From Zoogloea sp041908905 (GTDB taxonomy: Bacteria > Pseudomonadota > Gammaproteobacteria > Burkholderiales > Rhodocyclaceae), in the NCBI RefSeq assembly GCF_041908905.1, contig NZ_JAYREK010000015.1:19933-83932 (forward strand): 64,000 nucleotides of DNA, given 5' to 3'. A program made the translations under genes and the position numbers. Under the pieces are notes generated by a model. The model searched no databases and was not told the origin of the DNA. It worked only from the letters and a program-made list of their open reading frames with translations. The number at the start of each line of letters is the position of its first letter. Position 1 is the stretch's first letter. Of this stretch, positions 34,863-44,013 are shown piece by piece.

Positions 34863-36209
34863 ATGGCTGACCACCCGACCCACCGGGGGCGGATCCGCCC
34901 TGCGCCCGAGAACTTCCTGAGCGAGGCGGACATCGCCGCGGTCAAGGAAGGCCGACGTGATTTCCTGCGCAAGGCATTCGTCACCGCCTCCGCCGCCATG
35001 GCCGCCCCCGGCCTCGCCCGCGCCGCCGACGGCGACCCCAACATCCTAAGCCTGCCGCCCTGGACGACCAGCCTGGGCCAGCCCGTCGCCGCCCGCCCCT
35101 ACGGCCTGCCGTCGCAATACGAGAAAGGCCTGCAGCGCCGGGAATCGCCCGGCCTCACGCGGATGAGCCAGGTCTCGGTGGCCTTCACGCCGCTGCAGGG
35201 CCTGTTCGGCATCATCACCCCGTCGGGGCTGCACTTCGAGCGCCACCACCAGGGCTGGAGCGACATCGACCCGTCGCGCCACCGGCTGATGGTGCACGGC
35301 ACCGACGAGGGCTTCGTGAAGCAGCCCAAGGTTTACACCATGGACGACATCCTGCGCCTGCCGCCGGTGTCGCGGATGCACTTCATCGAATGCGGCGCCA
35401 ACACCGGCATGGAGTGGGGCAACGTGGCGGTGCCCACGGTGCAGTACAGCCACGGCATGCTGTCGTGCTCGGAGTTCACCGGCGTGCCGCTGCGCCTGCT
35501 GCTCGAAGACTGCGGCGTCGACTGGAAGAAGGCCAGGTACGTGCTGGCCGAGGGCGCCGACGGCTCGTCGATGACCCGCACGATTCCCATCGAACTCGTG
35601 CAGTCCGACGAGGTGCTGGTGGCCTACGGCCAGAACGGCGAGATGCTGCGCCCCGAGAACGGCTACCCGCTGCGCCTGGTGGTGCCCGGCGTGCAGGGCG
35701 TCAGCTGGGTCAAGTGGCTGCGCCGCATCGAGGTCGGCGACCAGCCCTGGGCCACCAAGGACGAGGCCATCCACTACATCGACCTGATGCCCGACGGCAA
35801 GCACCGCCAATACACCTCGATCCAGGAATGCAAGTCGGTGATCACCACCCCGTCGGGCGGGCAGATGCTCCTCGACAAGGGCTTCTACAACATCTCGGGG
35901 CTGGCCTGGTCGGGGCGCGGCAGGATCAAGCGTGTCGATGTGTCCTCCGACGGCGGCGTCAACTGGCGCCCCGCCCGCCTCGAGGGCCCGGTGCTCTCCA
36001 AGTGCCTGACCCGCTTCAACATCGACTGGGTGTGGGACGGCAAGCCGGCGATCCTGCAGTCCCGTGCGGTGGACGAAACCGGCTACGTGCAGCCCACCTA
36101 CGGCCAGCTGCGCGCGGTGCGCGGCACCAAGTCGATCTATCACAACAACGCCATCCAGTCGTGGAAGGTCGTCGAAAGCGGGGAGGTGAGCAATGTCCAG
36201 GTTCTCTAA
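34863..36209 (+). CDS. soxC: SoxC, molybdopterin subunit of sulfane dehydrogenase
   Basis: A 448-residue periplasmic molybdoenzyme of the sulfite oxidase family. With SoxD it oxidises the outer sulfane sulfur of SoxY-cysteine-S-sulfide in a six-electron step, so that thiosulfate can be taken fully to sulfate without sulfur deposition. The twin-arginine motif GRRDFLRKA is at about 36-44, followed by a cleavage region near GLARA. The molybdenum-ligand cysteine lies in MLSCSEFTGVPL, and the C-terminal dimerisation domain is present (GRGRIKRVDVSSDGG). soxD begins 17 bases before its stop. Confidence 0.96.
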   Translation: MADHPTHRGRIRPAPENFLSEADIAAVKEGRRDFLRKAFVTASAAMAAPGLARAADGDPNILSLPPWTTSLGQPVAARPYGLPSQYEKGLQRRESPGLTRMSQVSVAFTPLQGLFGIITPSGLHFERHHQGWSDIDPSRHRLMVHGTDEGFVKQPKVYTMDDILRLPPVSRMHFIECGANTGMEWGNVAVPTVQYSHGMLSCSEFTGVPLRLLLEDCGVDWKKARYVLAEGADGSSMTRTIPIELVQSDEVLVAYGQNGEMLRPENGYPLRLVVPGVQGVSWVKWLRRIEVGDQPWATKDEAIHYIDLMPDGKHRQYTSIQECKSVITTPSGGQMLLDKGFYNISGLAWSGRGRIKRVDVSSDGGVNWRPARLEGPVLSKCLTRFNIDWVWDGKPAILQSRAVDETGYVQPTYGQLRAVRGTKSIYHNNAIQSWKVVESGEVSNVQVL

Positions 36210-37272
36210 GACCACGCTGGCCACGCTGCTGGCGGTCGGGCTGGCGGGCGCCGCTGCCGGTGCCTTCGCCGAGGGCAAGTACAACGGCGTCGGCCGCCCG
36301 GCCACCCGGGCCGAGATCCACGCCTGGGACATCGACGTGCGCCCCGACTTCAAGGGCCTGCGCCCGGGCAGCGGCAGCGTCGCCCAAGGCGAAGAGGTCT
36401 GGGAGGCCAAGTGCGCCTCGTGCCACGGCAGCTTCGGCGAGTCCAACGAGGTGCATACCCCGCTGATCGGCGGCACCACGAAAGACGACATCAAGACCGG
36501 CCGCGTCGCCTCGCTGGCCAAGGGCGACGCCCCCCAGCGCACGGCGATCATGAAGGTCGCCACGGTGTCCACCCTGTTCGACTACATCAACCGGGCGATG
36601 CCCCTCACCGCGCCCAAGTCGCTCACCAATGACGAGGTGTATGGGCTGGTGGCCTACCTGCTCAACCAGGCCGAGATCGTGCCCGCCGACTTCACCCTCA
36701 GCGACAGGAACATCGCCGAGGTGCAGGCCCGCATGCCCAACCGCAACGGCATGACCACCGACCACGGCATGTGGCCGGGCGCAGCGGCCGCCCGGGGCGG
36801 GATCGGCAACGGCGGCAAGCCCGACGTCAAGAACACCGCCTGCATGAACAACTGCAAGACGGAGGTGAAGATCGCCTCGCTGCTGCCGGTGTATGCCGAG
36901 ACCGCCCACGGCAACATCGCCGAACAGAACCGGCCGGTCGGCCCGGTGCGCGGCAAGGACACCAGCGGCAAGGCGGCGGCACCGGCCGCTGCGGCACCCA
37001 TGGGCGACAACGCCGCGGCGGCCAAGCTCGCCGCCGACAACGGCTGCATGGCCTGCCACGGCACCGCGAGCAAGATCGTCGGCCCCGGCTACAACGAGGT
37101 CGCCGCCCGATACAAGGGCCAGGCCGACGCCGAAGGCAAGCTCGTCGCCAAGCTCAAGGCCGGCGGCCAGGGCGTCTGGGGCGCCATCCCGATGCCGCCG
37201 CAAACCCAGCTGAAGGACGAGGATGCCCGCCGCCTCGTCAAGTGGATCCTATCTGGCGCCAAGGCGCAGTAA
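36193..37272 (+). CDS. soxD: SoxD, dihaem cytochrome c of sulfane dehydrogenase
   Basis: A 359-residue exported cytochrome. The signal peptide ends near AFA (residue about 26). Two haem c sites are seen: CASCH near residue 75 in the larger domain and CMACH near 290 in the C-terminal domain, joined by a Pro/Ala-rich linker. It takes electrons from SoxC and passes them to downstream cytochromes. GGGAGGTGAG precedes the start inside the soxC end. The presence of SoxCD indicates complete thiosulfate oxidation to sulfate. Confidence 0.95.
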   Translation: MSRFSKTTLATLLAVGLAGAAAGAFAEGKYNGVGRPATRAEIHAWDIDVRPDFKGLRPGSGSVAQGEEVWEAKCASCHGSFGESNEVHTPLIGGTTKDDIKTGRVASLAKGDAPQRTAIMKVATVSTLFDYINRAMPLTAPKSLTNDEVYGLVAYLLNQAEIVPADFTLSDRNIAEVQARMPNRNGMTTDHGMWPGAAAARGGIGNGGKPDVKNTACMNNCKTEVKIASLLPVYAETAHGNIAEQNRPVGPVRGKDTSGKAAAPAAAAPMGDNAAAAKLAADNGCMACHGTASKIVGPGYNEVAARYKGQADAEGKLVAKLKAGGQGVWGAIPMPPQTQLKDEDARRLVKWILSGAKAQ

Positions 37273-37297
37273 CCCGCTCACACAAGGAGAGAGACCC

Positions 37298-37765
37298 ATG
37301 AACCTGCAACGCCGCGAAGCACTCAAGGCCGGTGGAGGCCTCGGCCTGCTCGGCCTCCTCGCCGCCGCCGGCCTGATCACCCCAGGCCAGGCACGCGCCG
37401 AATGGAACAAGGCGGCCTTCGACGCCAAGACCGTCGAGGAGACCCTCAAGGCCCTCGGCGCCGGCACGCCGGCCAACTCGGCCGACGTCCAGCTCACCGC
37501 CCCCGACATCGCCGAAAACGGCGCCGTGGTGCCGGTGGGTGTGGTGTCCACGCTGGCGGGCGTCGAGGCCATCGCAATCCTCATCGAGAAGAACCCCAAC
37601 CCACTGGCCGCCAGCTTCGTGCTGCCCGCTGGCACCGAAGCCACGGTGCAGACCCGGGTCAAGATGGGCCAGACCTCCGACGTCTATGCGCTGGTCAAGG
37701 TCGGCGGCCAGTTCCTGATGGCCAAGAAGGAAATCAAGGTCACCCTCGGCGGCTGCGGCGGCTGA
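37298..37765 (+). CDS. soxY: SoxY, substrate-carrier protein
   Basis: A 155-residue periplasmic protein that carries pathway intermediates covalently on a C-terminal cysteine. The GGCGG swinging-arm motif is intact at the very end. The N-terminus has a twin-arginine-type signal (QRREALKAGGGLG). The ATG at 37298 has AAGGAGAGAG upstream; the longer open frame from 37223 lies in soxD. It forms a heterodimer with SoxZ, encoded next. Confidence 0.96.
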   Translation: MNLQRREALKAGGGLGLLGLLAAAGLITPGQARAEWNKAAFDAKTVEETLKALGAGTPANSADVQLTAPDIAENGAVVPVGVVSTLAGVEAIAILIEKNPNPLAASFVLPAGTEATVQTRVKMGQTSDVYALVKVGGQFLMAKKEIKVTLGGCGG

Positions 37766-37798
37766 CCCGGCGCGAATCGAACAAGGAGAGAAGAGAAA

Positions 37799-38110
37799 AT
37801 GGCAGATCCGATGAAGATTCGCGCCAGCGCGAAGGACGGCGTCACCGAAGTGAAGATCCTGATGAGCCACGAGATGGAAACCGGCCAGCGCAAAGACGCC
37901 AATGGCGCCCTGGTGCCGGCCCACTTCATCACCGAGGTGAGCGCCGAGCACAACGGCCGCCAGGTGCTGGCCGCGCAGTTTGGCACCGCGGTGTCGAAGA
38001 ACCCCTACCTGGCCTTCAAGTTCAAGGGCGGCGCCAAGGGCGACAAGCTGGCGGTGAGCTGGGTCGACAACAAGGGCGACAAGCGGACCGACGAAGTCCA
38101 GATCGCCTGA
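37799..38110 (+). CDS. soxZ: SoxZ, partner of SoxY
   Basis: A 103-residue immunoglobulin-like beta protein that binds SoxY and helps present its carrier arm to SoxAX, SoxB and SoxCD. The typical SoxZ segments MKIRASAKDGVTEVKILMSH and NPYLAFKFKG are seen. It has no signal peptide, as usual, because it is co-exported with SoxY by the Tat system. It follows soxY by 33 bases and has its own AGGAGA site. Confidence 0.96.
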   Translation: MADPMKIRASAKDGVTEVKILMSHEMETGQRKDANGALVPAHFITEVSAEHNGRQVLAAQFGTAVSKNPYLAFKFKGGAKGDKLAVSWVDNKGDKRTDEVQIA

Positions 38111-38212
38111 GGCCGGCGGCGGGGCGCCCTGCCCCGCCGACGCGCCGCGCTGCAGCACAGACCGTCCGCACCCCCAAGACGGCGGCAGCACCCCACAAAG
38201 GAGGAGATACAC

Positions 38213-39019
38213 ATGCATAGCATCGTGCGCGCGGCGCTGGCCGCAGCAACGCTCGGGCTCGCCGGGGCCGCGCTGGCCCAGGGCTCGACGATGGACGAGA
38301 TCGCCAGATATCGCGAGATGCTGGCCGACGGCAACCCCGCCGAGCTGCTCGAGGTCAAGGGCGAGGGGCTGTGGAAGAAAGCCCGCGGCCCGAAGAACGC
38401 CAGCCTGGAGCAATGCGACATGGGCCTCGGCCCCGGCAAGCTCGAGGGCGCCTACGCCCAGCTGCCCCGCTACTTCGCCGACACCAAAAAGGTGATGGAC
38501 GCCGAATCCCGCCTGGTGCACTGCATGGTGAGCCTGCAAGGCTTCACCCAGGAAGAAGCCACCAAGAACTGGTATTCCAAACCCGGCCGCGATTCCGACA
38601 TCGAGGCGCTGATCACCTACATCGGGGCCCAGTCCAACGGCCAGAAGATCAACGTGCCGGCCCGCCACCCCGAAGAGGCGCGCATGGCGGCGATCGGCGA
38701 ACACATCTTCTACCGCCGCAGCGGCCCGCAGGATTTCTCCTGCGCGATCTGCCACGGCCAGGAGGGCAAGCGCATCCGCCTGCAGGAGCTCGGCAACCTC
38801 ACCACCCAGGCCGGCGCCGGCACCGCGATGGGCAACTGGCCGTCCTACCGCGTCTCCCAGGGGGCCGTGTGGACCATGCAGCGCCGCCTGATCGACTGCA
38901 TGCGCCAGGCCCGCTGGCCCGAGCCGAGCTACCTGTCCGACTCCATCATCGCCCTCGAAGTCTTCCTGCAGAAGACCGCCACCGGCACCGTGATGCAGAC
39001 CCCCGGCATCAAACGCTGA
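38213..39019 (+). CDS. soxA: SoxA, c-type cytochrome subunit of the SoxAX thiosulfate ligase
   Basis: A 268-residue exported protein (signal peptide ends ALA-Q near 22). With SoxX it joins thiosulfate to the SoxY cysteine. There is a single CxxCH (CAICH near 181) in the C-terminal half. The active-site cysteine is in LIDCMRQARWP, the usual position of the persulfidated haem ligand. The N-terminal half has isolated cysteines (EQCDMG, LVHCMVS) but no haem motif, so this is a monohaem SoxA. GGAGGAG lies just before the start. Confidence 0.94.
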   Translation: MHSIVRAALAAATLGLAGAALAQGSTMDEIARYREMLADGNPAELLEVKGEGLWKKARGPKNASLEQCDMGLGPGKLEGAYAQLPRYFADTKKVMDAESRLVHCMVSLQGFTQEEATKNWYSKPGRDSDIEALITYIGAQSNGQKINVPARHPEEARMAAIGEHIFYRRSGPQDFSCAICHGQEGKRIRLQELGNLTTQAGAGTAMGNWPSYRVSQGAVWTMQRRLIDCMRQARWPEPSYLSDSIIALEVFLQKTATGTVMQTPGIKR

Positions 39020-39035
39020 CGAAAGGACGAGCGCC

Positions 39036-39686
39036 ATGAAAGCCCGCCTCACCCGCCTCGCCCTGGCCGCCGCCGGCCTCGCCCTGCTCCCCGGCCTCGC
39101 CCAGGCCCAGAAGAGCCCCCCCAACAACACCATCGCGGCCCAGGCCGAGCAGGTCTTCCGCAGCGCCTTCCGCGCCGACAACCCCAGGTACTGGATGACC
39201 CGCCTCGACCAGGACGAGGCCATGCGCCTGTGCAGCCAGTACCGCGACAACCCGCCGGCCAAGGTGCGCGCGCAGATCGAGAAAGCCCAGGCCGCCACGA
39301 TCCGCTACCCCGTGGACGGCAAGCTGATCGGCGACTGGAAGGAAGGCGAGAAGCTGGCGGCCGTCGGCACCGGCGGCCACATCGGCTTCATCCAGCCCGA
39401 CCCGCCGGGCCGGGTGCGCGGCGGCAACTGCTACGCCTGCCACCAGCTCGCCCAGAAGGAAGTCGCCTACGGCACCATCGGGCCCAGCCTGCAGCACTTC
39501 GGCAAGCTGCGCGGCAACAGCGACGAGATCGTCAAATACGCCTATGACAAGATCTACAACTCCAACGCCTTCACCGCGTGCACCAACATGCCCCGCTTCG
39601 GGCTGCACAACTGGCTGACGCCGGAGCAGATCACCCACATCGTCGCCTTCCTCGTCGACCCGGAATCGCCGGTCAACAAGGATTGA
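39036..39686 (+). CDS. soxX: SoxX, monohaem cytochrome subunit of SoxAX
   Basis: A 216-residue exported cytochrome c. The signal peptide ends AQA near 25. The haem site CYACH is near 132, and a likely distal methionine is in TNMPRFG. The N-terminal extension before the cytochrome domain makes it longer than the smallest SoxX proteins but within the family range. It forms the SoxAX complex and starts 16 bases after soxA. Confidence 0.94.
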   Translation: MKARLTRLALAAAGLALLPGLAQAQKSPPNNTIAAQAEQVFRSAFRADNPRYWMTRLDQDEAMRLCSQYRDNPPAKVRAQIEKAQAATIRYPVDGKLIGDWKEGEKLAAVGTGGHIGFIQPDPPGRVRGGNCYACHQLAQKEVAYGTIGPSLQHFGKLRGNSDEIVKYAYDKIYNSNAFTACTNMPRFGLHNWLTPEQITHIVAFLVDPESPVNKD

Positions 39687-39710
39687 GATCCTGACCACGG
39701 AGACCACCGC

Positions 39711-41435
39711 ATGTCCATGAACCGCCGGGATTTCCTCCAGGTGCTGGCCGTCGCCGCGGCCGGCGGCCTGGCGCTGCACAGCAACCCGTCCGAGGCGGCG
39801 AAGGCCGCCGGGCGGCTGTACGACCTGCCCCGCTTCGGCCAGGTCAGCCTGCTGCACATGACCGACTGCCACGCCCAGCTGCTGCCGATCCACTTCCGCG
39901 AGCCGGACGTCAACCTCGGCATCGGCCCCATGGCCGGCCGGGTGCCGCACCTGGTGGGCGAGCACCTGCTGCGCCACTTCGGCATCCGCCCGGGCACGCC
40001 CGAGGCCCACGCCTTCACCTACCTCGACTTCGTGAAGGCCGCCAAGACCTACGGCAAGGTCGGCGGCTTCGCCCATCTGGCCACCCTCGTCAAGCAGCTC
40101 AAGGCCAGCCGGCCCGGCGCGCTGCTGCTCGACGGCGGCGACACCTGGCAGGGCTCCGGCCTCAGCCTGTGGACCCAGGCCCAGGACATGGTCGACGCCT
40201 GCAAGCTGCTCGGCGTGGATGTGATGACCCTCCACTGGGAAGCCACCTACGGCGAGGCGCGGGTCAAGGAGATCGAAGAGAAGGATTTCAAGGGCAGCGT
40301 CGACATCGTCGCCCAGAACATCAAGACCGCCGACTTTGGCGACCCGGTGTTCAAGCCCTACGTGATCCGCAACATCAACGGCGTGCCGGTGGCCATCGTC
40401 GGCCAGGCCTTCCCCTACACGCCCATCGCCAACCCGCGCTGGCAGGTGCCCAACTGGAGCTACGGCATCCAGGACGACAACCTGCAAAAGGTGGTCGACG
40501 AGGCCCGCGCCGCCGGCGCCCAGGTGGTGGTGGTGCTGTCCCACAACGGCATGGACGTGGACCTCAAGATGGCCAGCCGCGTGCGCGGGGTGGACGCCAT
40601 CCTCGGCGGCCACACCCACGATGGCGTGCCAGCGCCGGTGATCGTCAAGAACGCCGGCGGCCAGACGCTCGTCACCAACGCCGGCTCCAACGGCAAGTAT
40701 CTGGGCGTGCTCGACCTCGACGTGAAGGGGGGTAAGGTCGTCGACTTCCGCTACAAGCTGCTGCCGGTGTTCGCCAACCTGATCCCCGCCGACCCGGCGA
40801 TGGACGCGCTGATCCGCAAGATGCGCGCCCCCTTCGAGGGCAAGCTGAACGAGAAGCTCGCCGTCACCGAGGGGCTGCTCTACCGCCGCGGCAACTTCAA
40901 CGGCGCCTGGGACCAGCTCATCCTCGACGCACTGCTGGCCGAGAAGAACGCCGAGATCGCCTTCTCGCCGGGCTTCCGCTGGGGCACCAGCCTGCTGCCG
41001 GGCGACACCATCCGGATGGAACATCTCCTCGACCAGACCGCCATCACCTACCCGTGGACCACGGTATCGATGATGACCGGCGAGCAGATCAAGACCGTGC
41101 TCGAGGACGTCTGCGACAACCTCTTCAACCCCGACCCCTACTACCAGCAAGGGGGCGACATGGTGCGCGTCGGCGGGCTGCAGTACGCCTGCGATCCCAA
41201 CGCCCGGATGGGCGCCCGCATCACCGACATGCGCCTGGCCGGCAAGCCGCTCGAGGCCGGCAAGACCTACAAGGTGGCCGGCTGGGCGCCGGTCTCCGAA
41301 GAGGCCGCCAAGGCCGGCGGCGAAGCGGTGTGGGATCTGGTGGCCCGCTACCTCAAGGCCCAGAAGGTGGTCCGCCCGCGGGCCCTCAACCTGCCCACCC
41401 TCAAGGGCATGGCAGGCAACCCCGGCATGGCCTGA
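39711..41435 (+). CDS. soxB: SoxB, dimanganese thiosulfohydrolase
   Basis: A 574-residue periplasmic hydrolase that releases sulfate from SoxY-bound thiosulfonate. A twin-arginine signal, NRRDFLQVLA, is at 4-13. Metallophosphoesterase-type metal sites are visible: TDCHAQ near 51, GGDTWQGS near 145, and HNGMD and GGHTHDG further on. The C-terminal 5'-nucleotidase domain follows. SoxB is the usual marker gene of the pathway. The start at 39711 has GGAGACC upstream; the ATG two codons later is an alternative. Confidence 0.96.
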   Translation: MSMNRRDFLQVLAVAAAGGLALHSNPSEAAKAAGRLYDLPRFGQVSLLHMTDCHAQLLPIHFREPDVNLGIGPMAGRVPHLVGEHLLRHFGIRPGTPEAHAFTYLDFVKAAKTYGKVGGFAHLATLVKQLKASRPGALLLDGGDTWQGSGLSLWTQAQDMVDACKLLGVDVMTLHWEATYGEARVKEIEEKDFKGSVDIVAQNIKTADFGDPVFKPYVIRNINGVPVAIVGQAFPYTPIANPRWQVPNWSYGIQDDNLQKVVDEARAAGAQVVVVLSHNGMDVDLKMASRVRGVDAILGGHTHDGVPAPVIVKNAGGQTLVTNAGSNGKYLGVLDLDVKGGKVVDFRYKLLPVFANLIPADPAMDALIRKMRAPFEGKLNEKLAVTEGLLYRRGNFNGAWDQLILDALLAEKNAEIAFSPGFRWGTSLLPGDTIRMEHLLDQTAITYPWTTVSMMTGEQIKTVLEDVCDNLFNPDPYYQQGGDMVRVGGLQYACDPNARMGARITDMRLAGKPLEAGKTYKVAGWAPVSEEAAKAGGEAVWDLVARYLKAQKVVRPRALNLPTLKGMAGNPGMA

Positions 41436-41446
41436 GGAGACACACG

Positions 41447-42418
41447 ATGACCCGCGGCAGATTCCTCCCCCGTCCCTGGCTGCGGGTCATCGTAGCCCTG
41501 GCCGTTTTCACCATCCTCGCCCCGGCGGCCCGCGCCGGGGCGCTGGAACTCCAGCCCGTCCGCGTCTCCCCGCATGCCTGGTACGTGCAGGGCGACAGCG
41601 GCATGGCCTCGGCGGCCAACCAGGGCTTCAACTCGAATGCCGGCTTCGTGGTGACCCGCGACAGCGTGGTCATCATCGACGCCCTCGGCACGCCGCCCCT
41701 CGGCGAGGCCCTGCTGGCGGCGATCCGCCGGGTGAGCGACAAGCCGATCCGCCGCGTCATCCTCACCCACTACCACGCCGACCACTTCTACGGCCTGGCC
41801 GCCTTCAAGGCCGCCGGCGCCGAGGTGTGGGCCCACCGGGCCGGCCGTGAATACTTCACCAGCGGCGAAGCCGCCGCCCGCCTCGCCCAGCGCCAGAAAG
41901 ACCTCTTCCCGTGGGTGGACGAGCACACCCGCCTCGTCGAAGCCGACCGCTGGCTGGACGGCGACACCCGCTTCGAGGAGGGCGGCCTGCATTTCCGGGT
42001 CAGCTTCCTCGGCCCGGCCCATTCGTCCGAAGACCTGCTGGTGGGCGTCGAGGAAGACGGCGTGGTGTTCTGCGGCGACATCCTCTTCGCCGGGCGCATC
42101 CCCTTCGTGGGCAGCGCCGACAGCCGACGCTGGCTGGCGGCCATCGACGTGCTCGCCGGTCTCAAGCCGCAGATCCTCGTCACCGGCCACGGCGCCCACT
42201 CCACCGACGCCGGCGCCGACCTCACGCTGACCCGCGACTACCTGCTCTACCTGCGGGAACAGATGGGCCGGGCCGTGGACGAGATGATCCCCTTCGACGA
42301 AGCCTACGCCCGCACCGACTGGCGCCGCTTCAGCAAGATCCCGGCCTTCGAGGCGGCGAACCGCATCAACGCCTACGGCACCTATCTCACGCTGGAACGC
42401 GAGTCCCTTGCCAAGTGA
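41447..42418 (+). CDS. Exported metallo-beta-lactamase-fold hydrolase in the sox operon
   Basis: A 323-residue periplasmic hydrolase of the metallo-beta-lactamase superfamily. The signal peptide ends near ARA (residue about 30). The zinc motif is HYHADH near 104-109, and later ligands lie in GPAHSSED, CGDILF and TGHGAH. It follows soxB by 11 bases and precedes a thioredoxin-like gene. Proteins in this place are sometimes annotated SoxH; that role is not needed for thiosulfate oxidation in the best studied organism, and the substrate is unknown. The start at 41447 has TGAGGAGA upstream. Confidence 0.85.
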   Translation: MTRGRFLPRPWLRVIVALAVFTILAPAARAGALELQPVRVSPHAWYVQGDSGMASAANQGFNSNAGFVVTRDSVVIIDALGTPPLGEALLAAIRRVSDKPIRRVILTHYHADHFYGLAAFKAAGAEVWAHRAGREYFTSGEAAARLAQRQKDLFPWVDEHTRLVEADRWLDGDTRFEEGGLHFRVSFLGPAHSSEDLLVGVEEDGVVFCGDILFAGRIPFVGSADSRRWLAAIDVLAGLKPQILVTGHGAHSTDAGADLTLTRDYLLYLREQMGRAVDEMIPFDEAYARTDWRRFSKIPAFEAANRINAYGTYLTLERESLAK

Positions 42419-42419
42419 G

Positions 42420-42953
42420 ATGCCCACCATGCCCGCCCGCCTCAGCGCCCTGATTTCCGTGGCAACTTCCGCTGCGATTTCGGCAGCGTTTGCCGCCCCG
42501 ATCATGCCCCTGGTCGCCGCCCTGCTGTTCAGCGCACCCGCGGCAGCGGCGGGCCCGGCGGCGCTGCCGGGCAATCTCCACGAAGCCGGCGGGCGGCCCG
42601 ACCTGCTCTACGTGGTGCTGTTCAGCCTGCCCGACTGCCCCTACTGCGTGGCGGTGCGCGAGGCCTACCTGCCTGCCCTCCCCCACGACCCGCGCTTCGC
42701 CGAGCGGGTGCGCATCCGCGAGGTGAGCATCGGCAGCACTAGACAGCTCATCGACTTCGACGGCACGAAGACCAGCCACGCCGAGGTGGCCCGGCGGCTG
42801 CGGGTGAAGTTCGCCCCCACGGTGCTGTTCCTCGATGCCAGCGGCCAGCCGCGCGCCGAGGCCCTGCTGGGAGGCGACAGCGTGGGGCTCTACGGCGGCT
42901 ACCTGGACAAGCGCGTCACCCAGGCCCTGGCAGCCATCCCCGCCGCGCGCTGA
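42420..42953 (+). CDS. Periplasmic thioredoxin-fold protein (SoxW-like)
   Basis: About 177 residues. A hydrophobic export signal covers about 5-40 (ending SAPAAAAG). A thioredoxin-type active site, CPYC, appears near residue 70 in LPDCPYCVAVREAYL, and FAPTVLFLDASGQ contains the cis-proline motif. It probably reduces disulfides or persulfides on a periplasmic partner such as SoxY, a role proposed for SoxW. CPYC is a glutaredoxin-type dipeptide, not the thioredoxin GP dipeptide. It overlaps or abuts the preceding stop, so the exact start (42408, 42420 or 42429) is uncertain. End of the plus-strand sox run. Confidence 0.8.
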   Translation: MPTMPARLSALISVATSAAISAAFAAPIMPLVAALLFSAPAAAAGPAALPGNLHEAGGRPDLLYVVLFSLPDCPYCVAVREAYLPALPHDPRFAERVRIREVSIGSTRQLIDFDGTKTSHAEVARRLRVKFAPTVLFLDASGQPRAEALLGGDSVGLYGGYLDKRVTQALAAIPAAR

Positions 42954-42986
42954 CGTGCTCCGCCGCGGGGGCACGCCGCCGGTCGG

Positions 42987-43286
42987 CTAGAATTTGTAGT
43001 AGCGGTGGTTGAGCCAGGCCACGACGTGGGCCTCGTCCTCCGGAAACCAGCCGGTCTCGAGCTCGTTGCTGCAGTAGCGCACCTGGGCGTCGAGCTGCGG
43101 GAGCGTCTTGACCCGGCGCGAATCGCGGAGATAGATCTTCGAGCCGTCGCCGCCCACCAGGCGCTGGTGGCAGGCCGCGCAGTTCTTCTCGGCGACCATC
43201 TTCTCGCCGACGCCCGCGTCGGCGGCCCAGGCCGTGCCCGCGAGCAGGCCGGTGGCCAGGAACAGTATTGTTTTAGTCTTCATCAT
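42987..43286 (-). CDS. Small exported monohaem cytochrome c
   Basis: A 99-residue periplasmic cytochrome. Signal peptide 1-21 (AGTAWA-A). One haem site, CAACH, is near 36, and a second cysteine is in RYCSNEL. The short C-terminal part is WFPEDEAHVVAWLNHRYYKF. It is convergent with the sox operon and divergent from the rhodanese gene. It could shuttle electrons from sulfur oxidation to an oxidase, but the partner is not evident. Confidence 0.85.
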   Translation of the reverse strand: MMKTKTILFLATGLLAGTAWAADAGVGEKMVAEKNCAACHQRLVGGDGSKIYLRDSRRVKTLPQLDAQVRYCSNELETGWFPEDEAHVVAWLNHRYYKF

Positions 43287-43330
43287 CAGCCTCTCTCTGG
43301 GTTGAGCCGAACGCGTATTACGGAGGAATT

Positions 43331-43933
43331 ATGAGACATTTTGCCGCCAGTGCCATCCTCGCCGTCCTGGCCCTGGGTGTCGCCGTGCCCGGCCTCGCCC
43401 AGGGCGTCGACCCGGCCGCCGTGCCGGAGATCAAGCGCTCCCAGCTGCAGCTCTATCTCACGCCCCAGGAGGCCTACGAGATCATGCGCAAGGACGCCGC
43501 CCACACGCTCTTCCTCGACGTGCGGACCCGGGCCGAGGCCATGTACGTGGGCATGCCCACCATCGCCGACGCCCTGGTGCCCTACGTGGAACACCCCGAG
43601 ATGATGACCGACTGGGACGAGCGGCGGCACATGTACTCGCTGATGGCCAACAGCGACTTCCTGCCCGAGGCCGACAGCCGGCTGAAGGCCAAGGGCCTCG
43701 CCAAGACCGACCGGGTGATCCTGATCTGCCGCTCCGGCGACCGCAGCGCCCGTGCCGCCGACCTGCTGGCCAAGGCCGGCTACAGGCGCGTCTACAGCAT
43801 CACCGAGGGCTTCGAGGGCGACGCCGCCAAGGATGGCCCGAAGGCCGGCCAGCGGGTCGTGAATGGCTGGAAGAACGCGGGGCTGCCCTGGACCTACGCC
43901 CTCGACAGGCAAAAGATGTACTTCCCGCGCTGA
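43331..43933 (+). CDS. Exported rhodanese-domain sulfurtransferase
   Basis: A 200-residue periplasmic rhodanese. The signal peptide ends GLA near 22. The rhodanese fold begins about 45 (FLDVRTRAEA), and the active-site loop CRSGDRS is near 137 with the catalytic cysteine intact. Such proteins carry sulfane sulfur; the place beside sox suggests handling of sulfur intermediates. TTACGGAGGAATT before the ATG contains a good ribosome-binding site. It shares a 44-base divergent interval with the monohaem cytochrome. Confidence 0.87.
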   Translation: MRHFAASAILAVLALGVAVPGLAQGVDPAAVPEIKRSQLQLYLTPQEAYEIMRKDAAHTLFLDVRTRAEAMYVGMPTIADALVPYVEHPEMMTDWDERRHMYSLMANSDFLPEADSRLKAKGLAKTDRVILICRSGDRSARAADLLAKAGYRRVYSITEGFEGDAAKDGPKAGQRVVNGWKNAGLPWTYALDRQKMYFPR

Positions 43934-44013
43934 CGCCGCGCCGCCTGCTGCTTTGCACCAAACGGCCGAAGCCCGCTAAGCTACGGCCTTCACTGGTGTT
44001 TTCCGCTTCGATC

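Noticed and set aside
41054..41446. N-terminal extension of the metallo-hydrolase through soxB
   Set aside because: It overlaps the conserved end of soxB in another frame; the ATG at 41447 gives a normal signal peptide with a ribosome-binding site.
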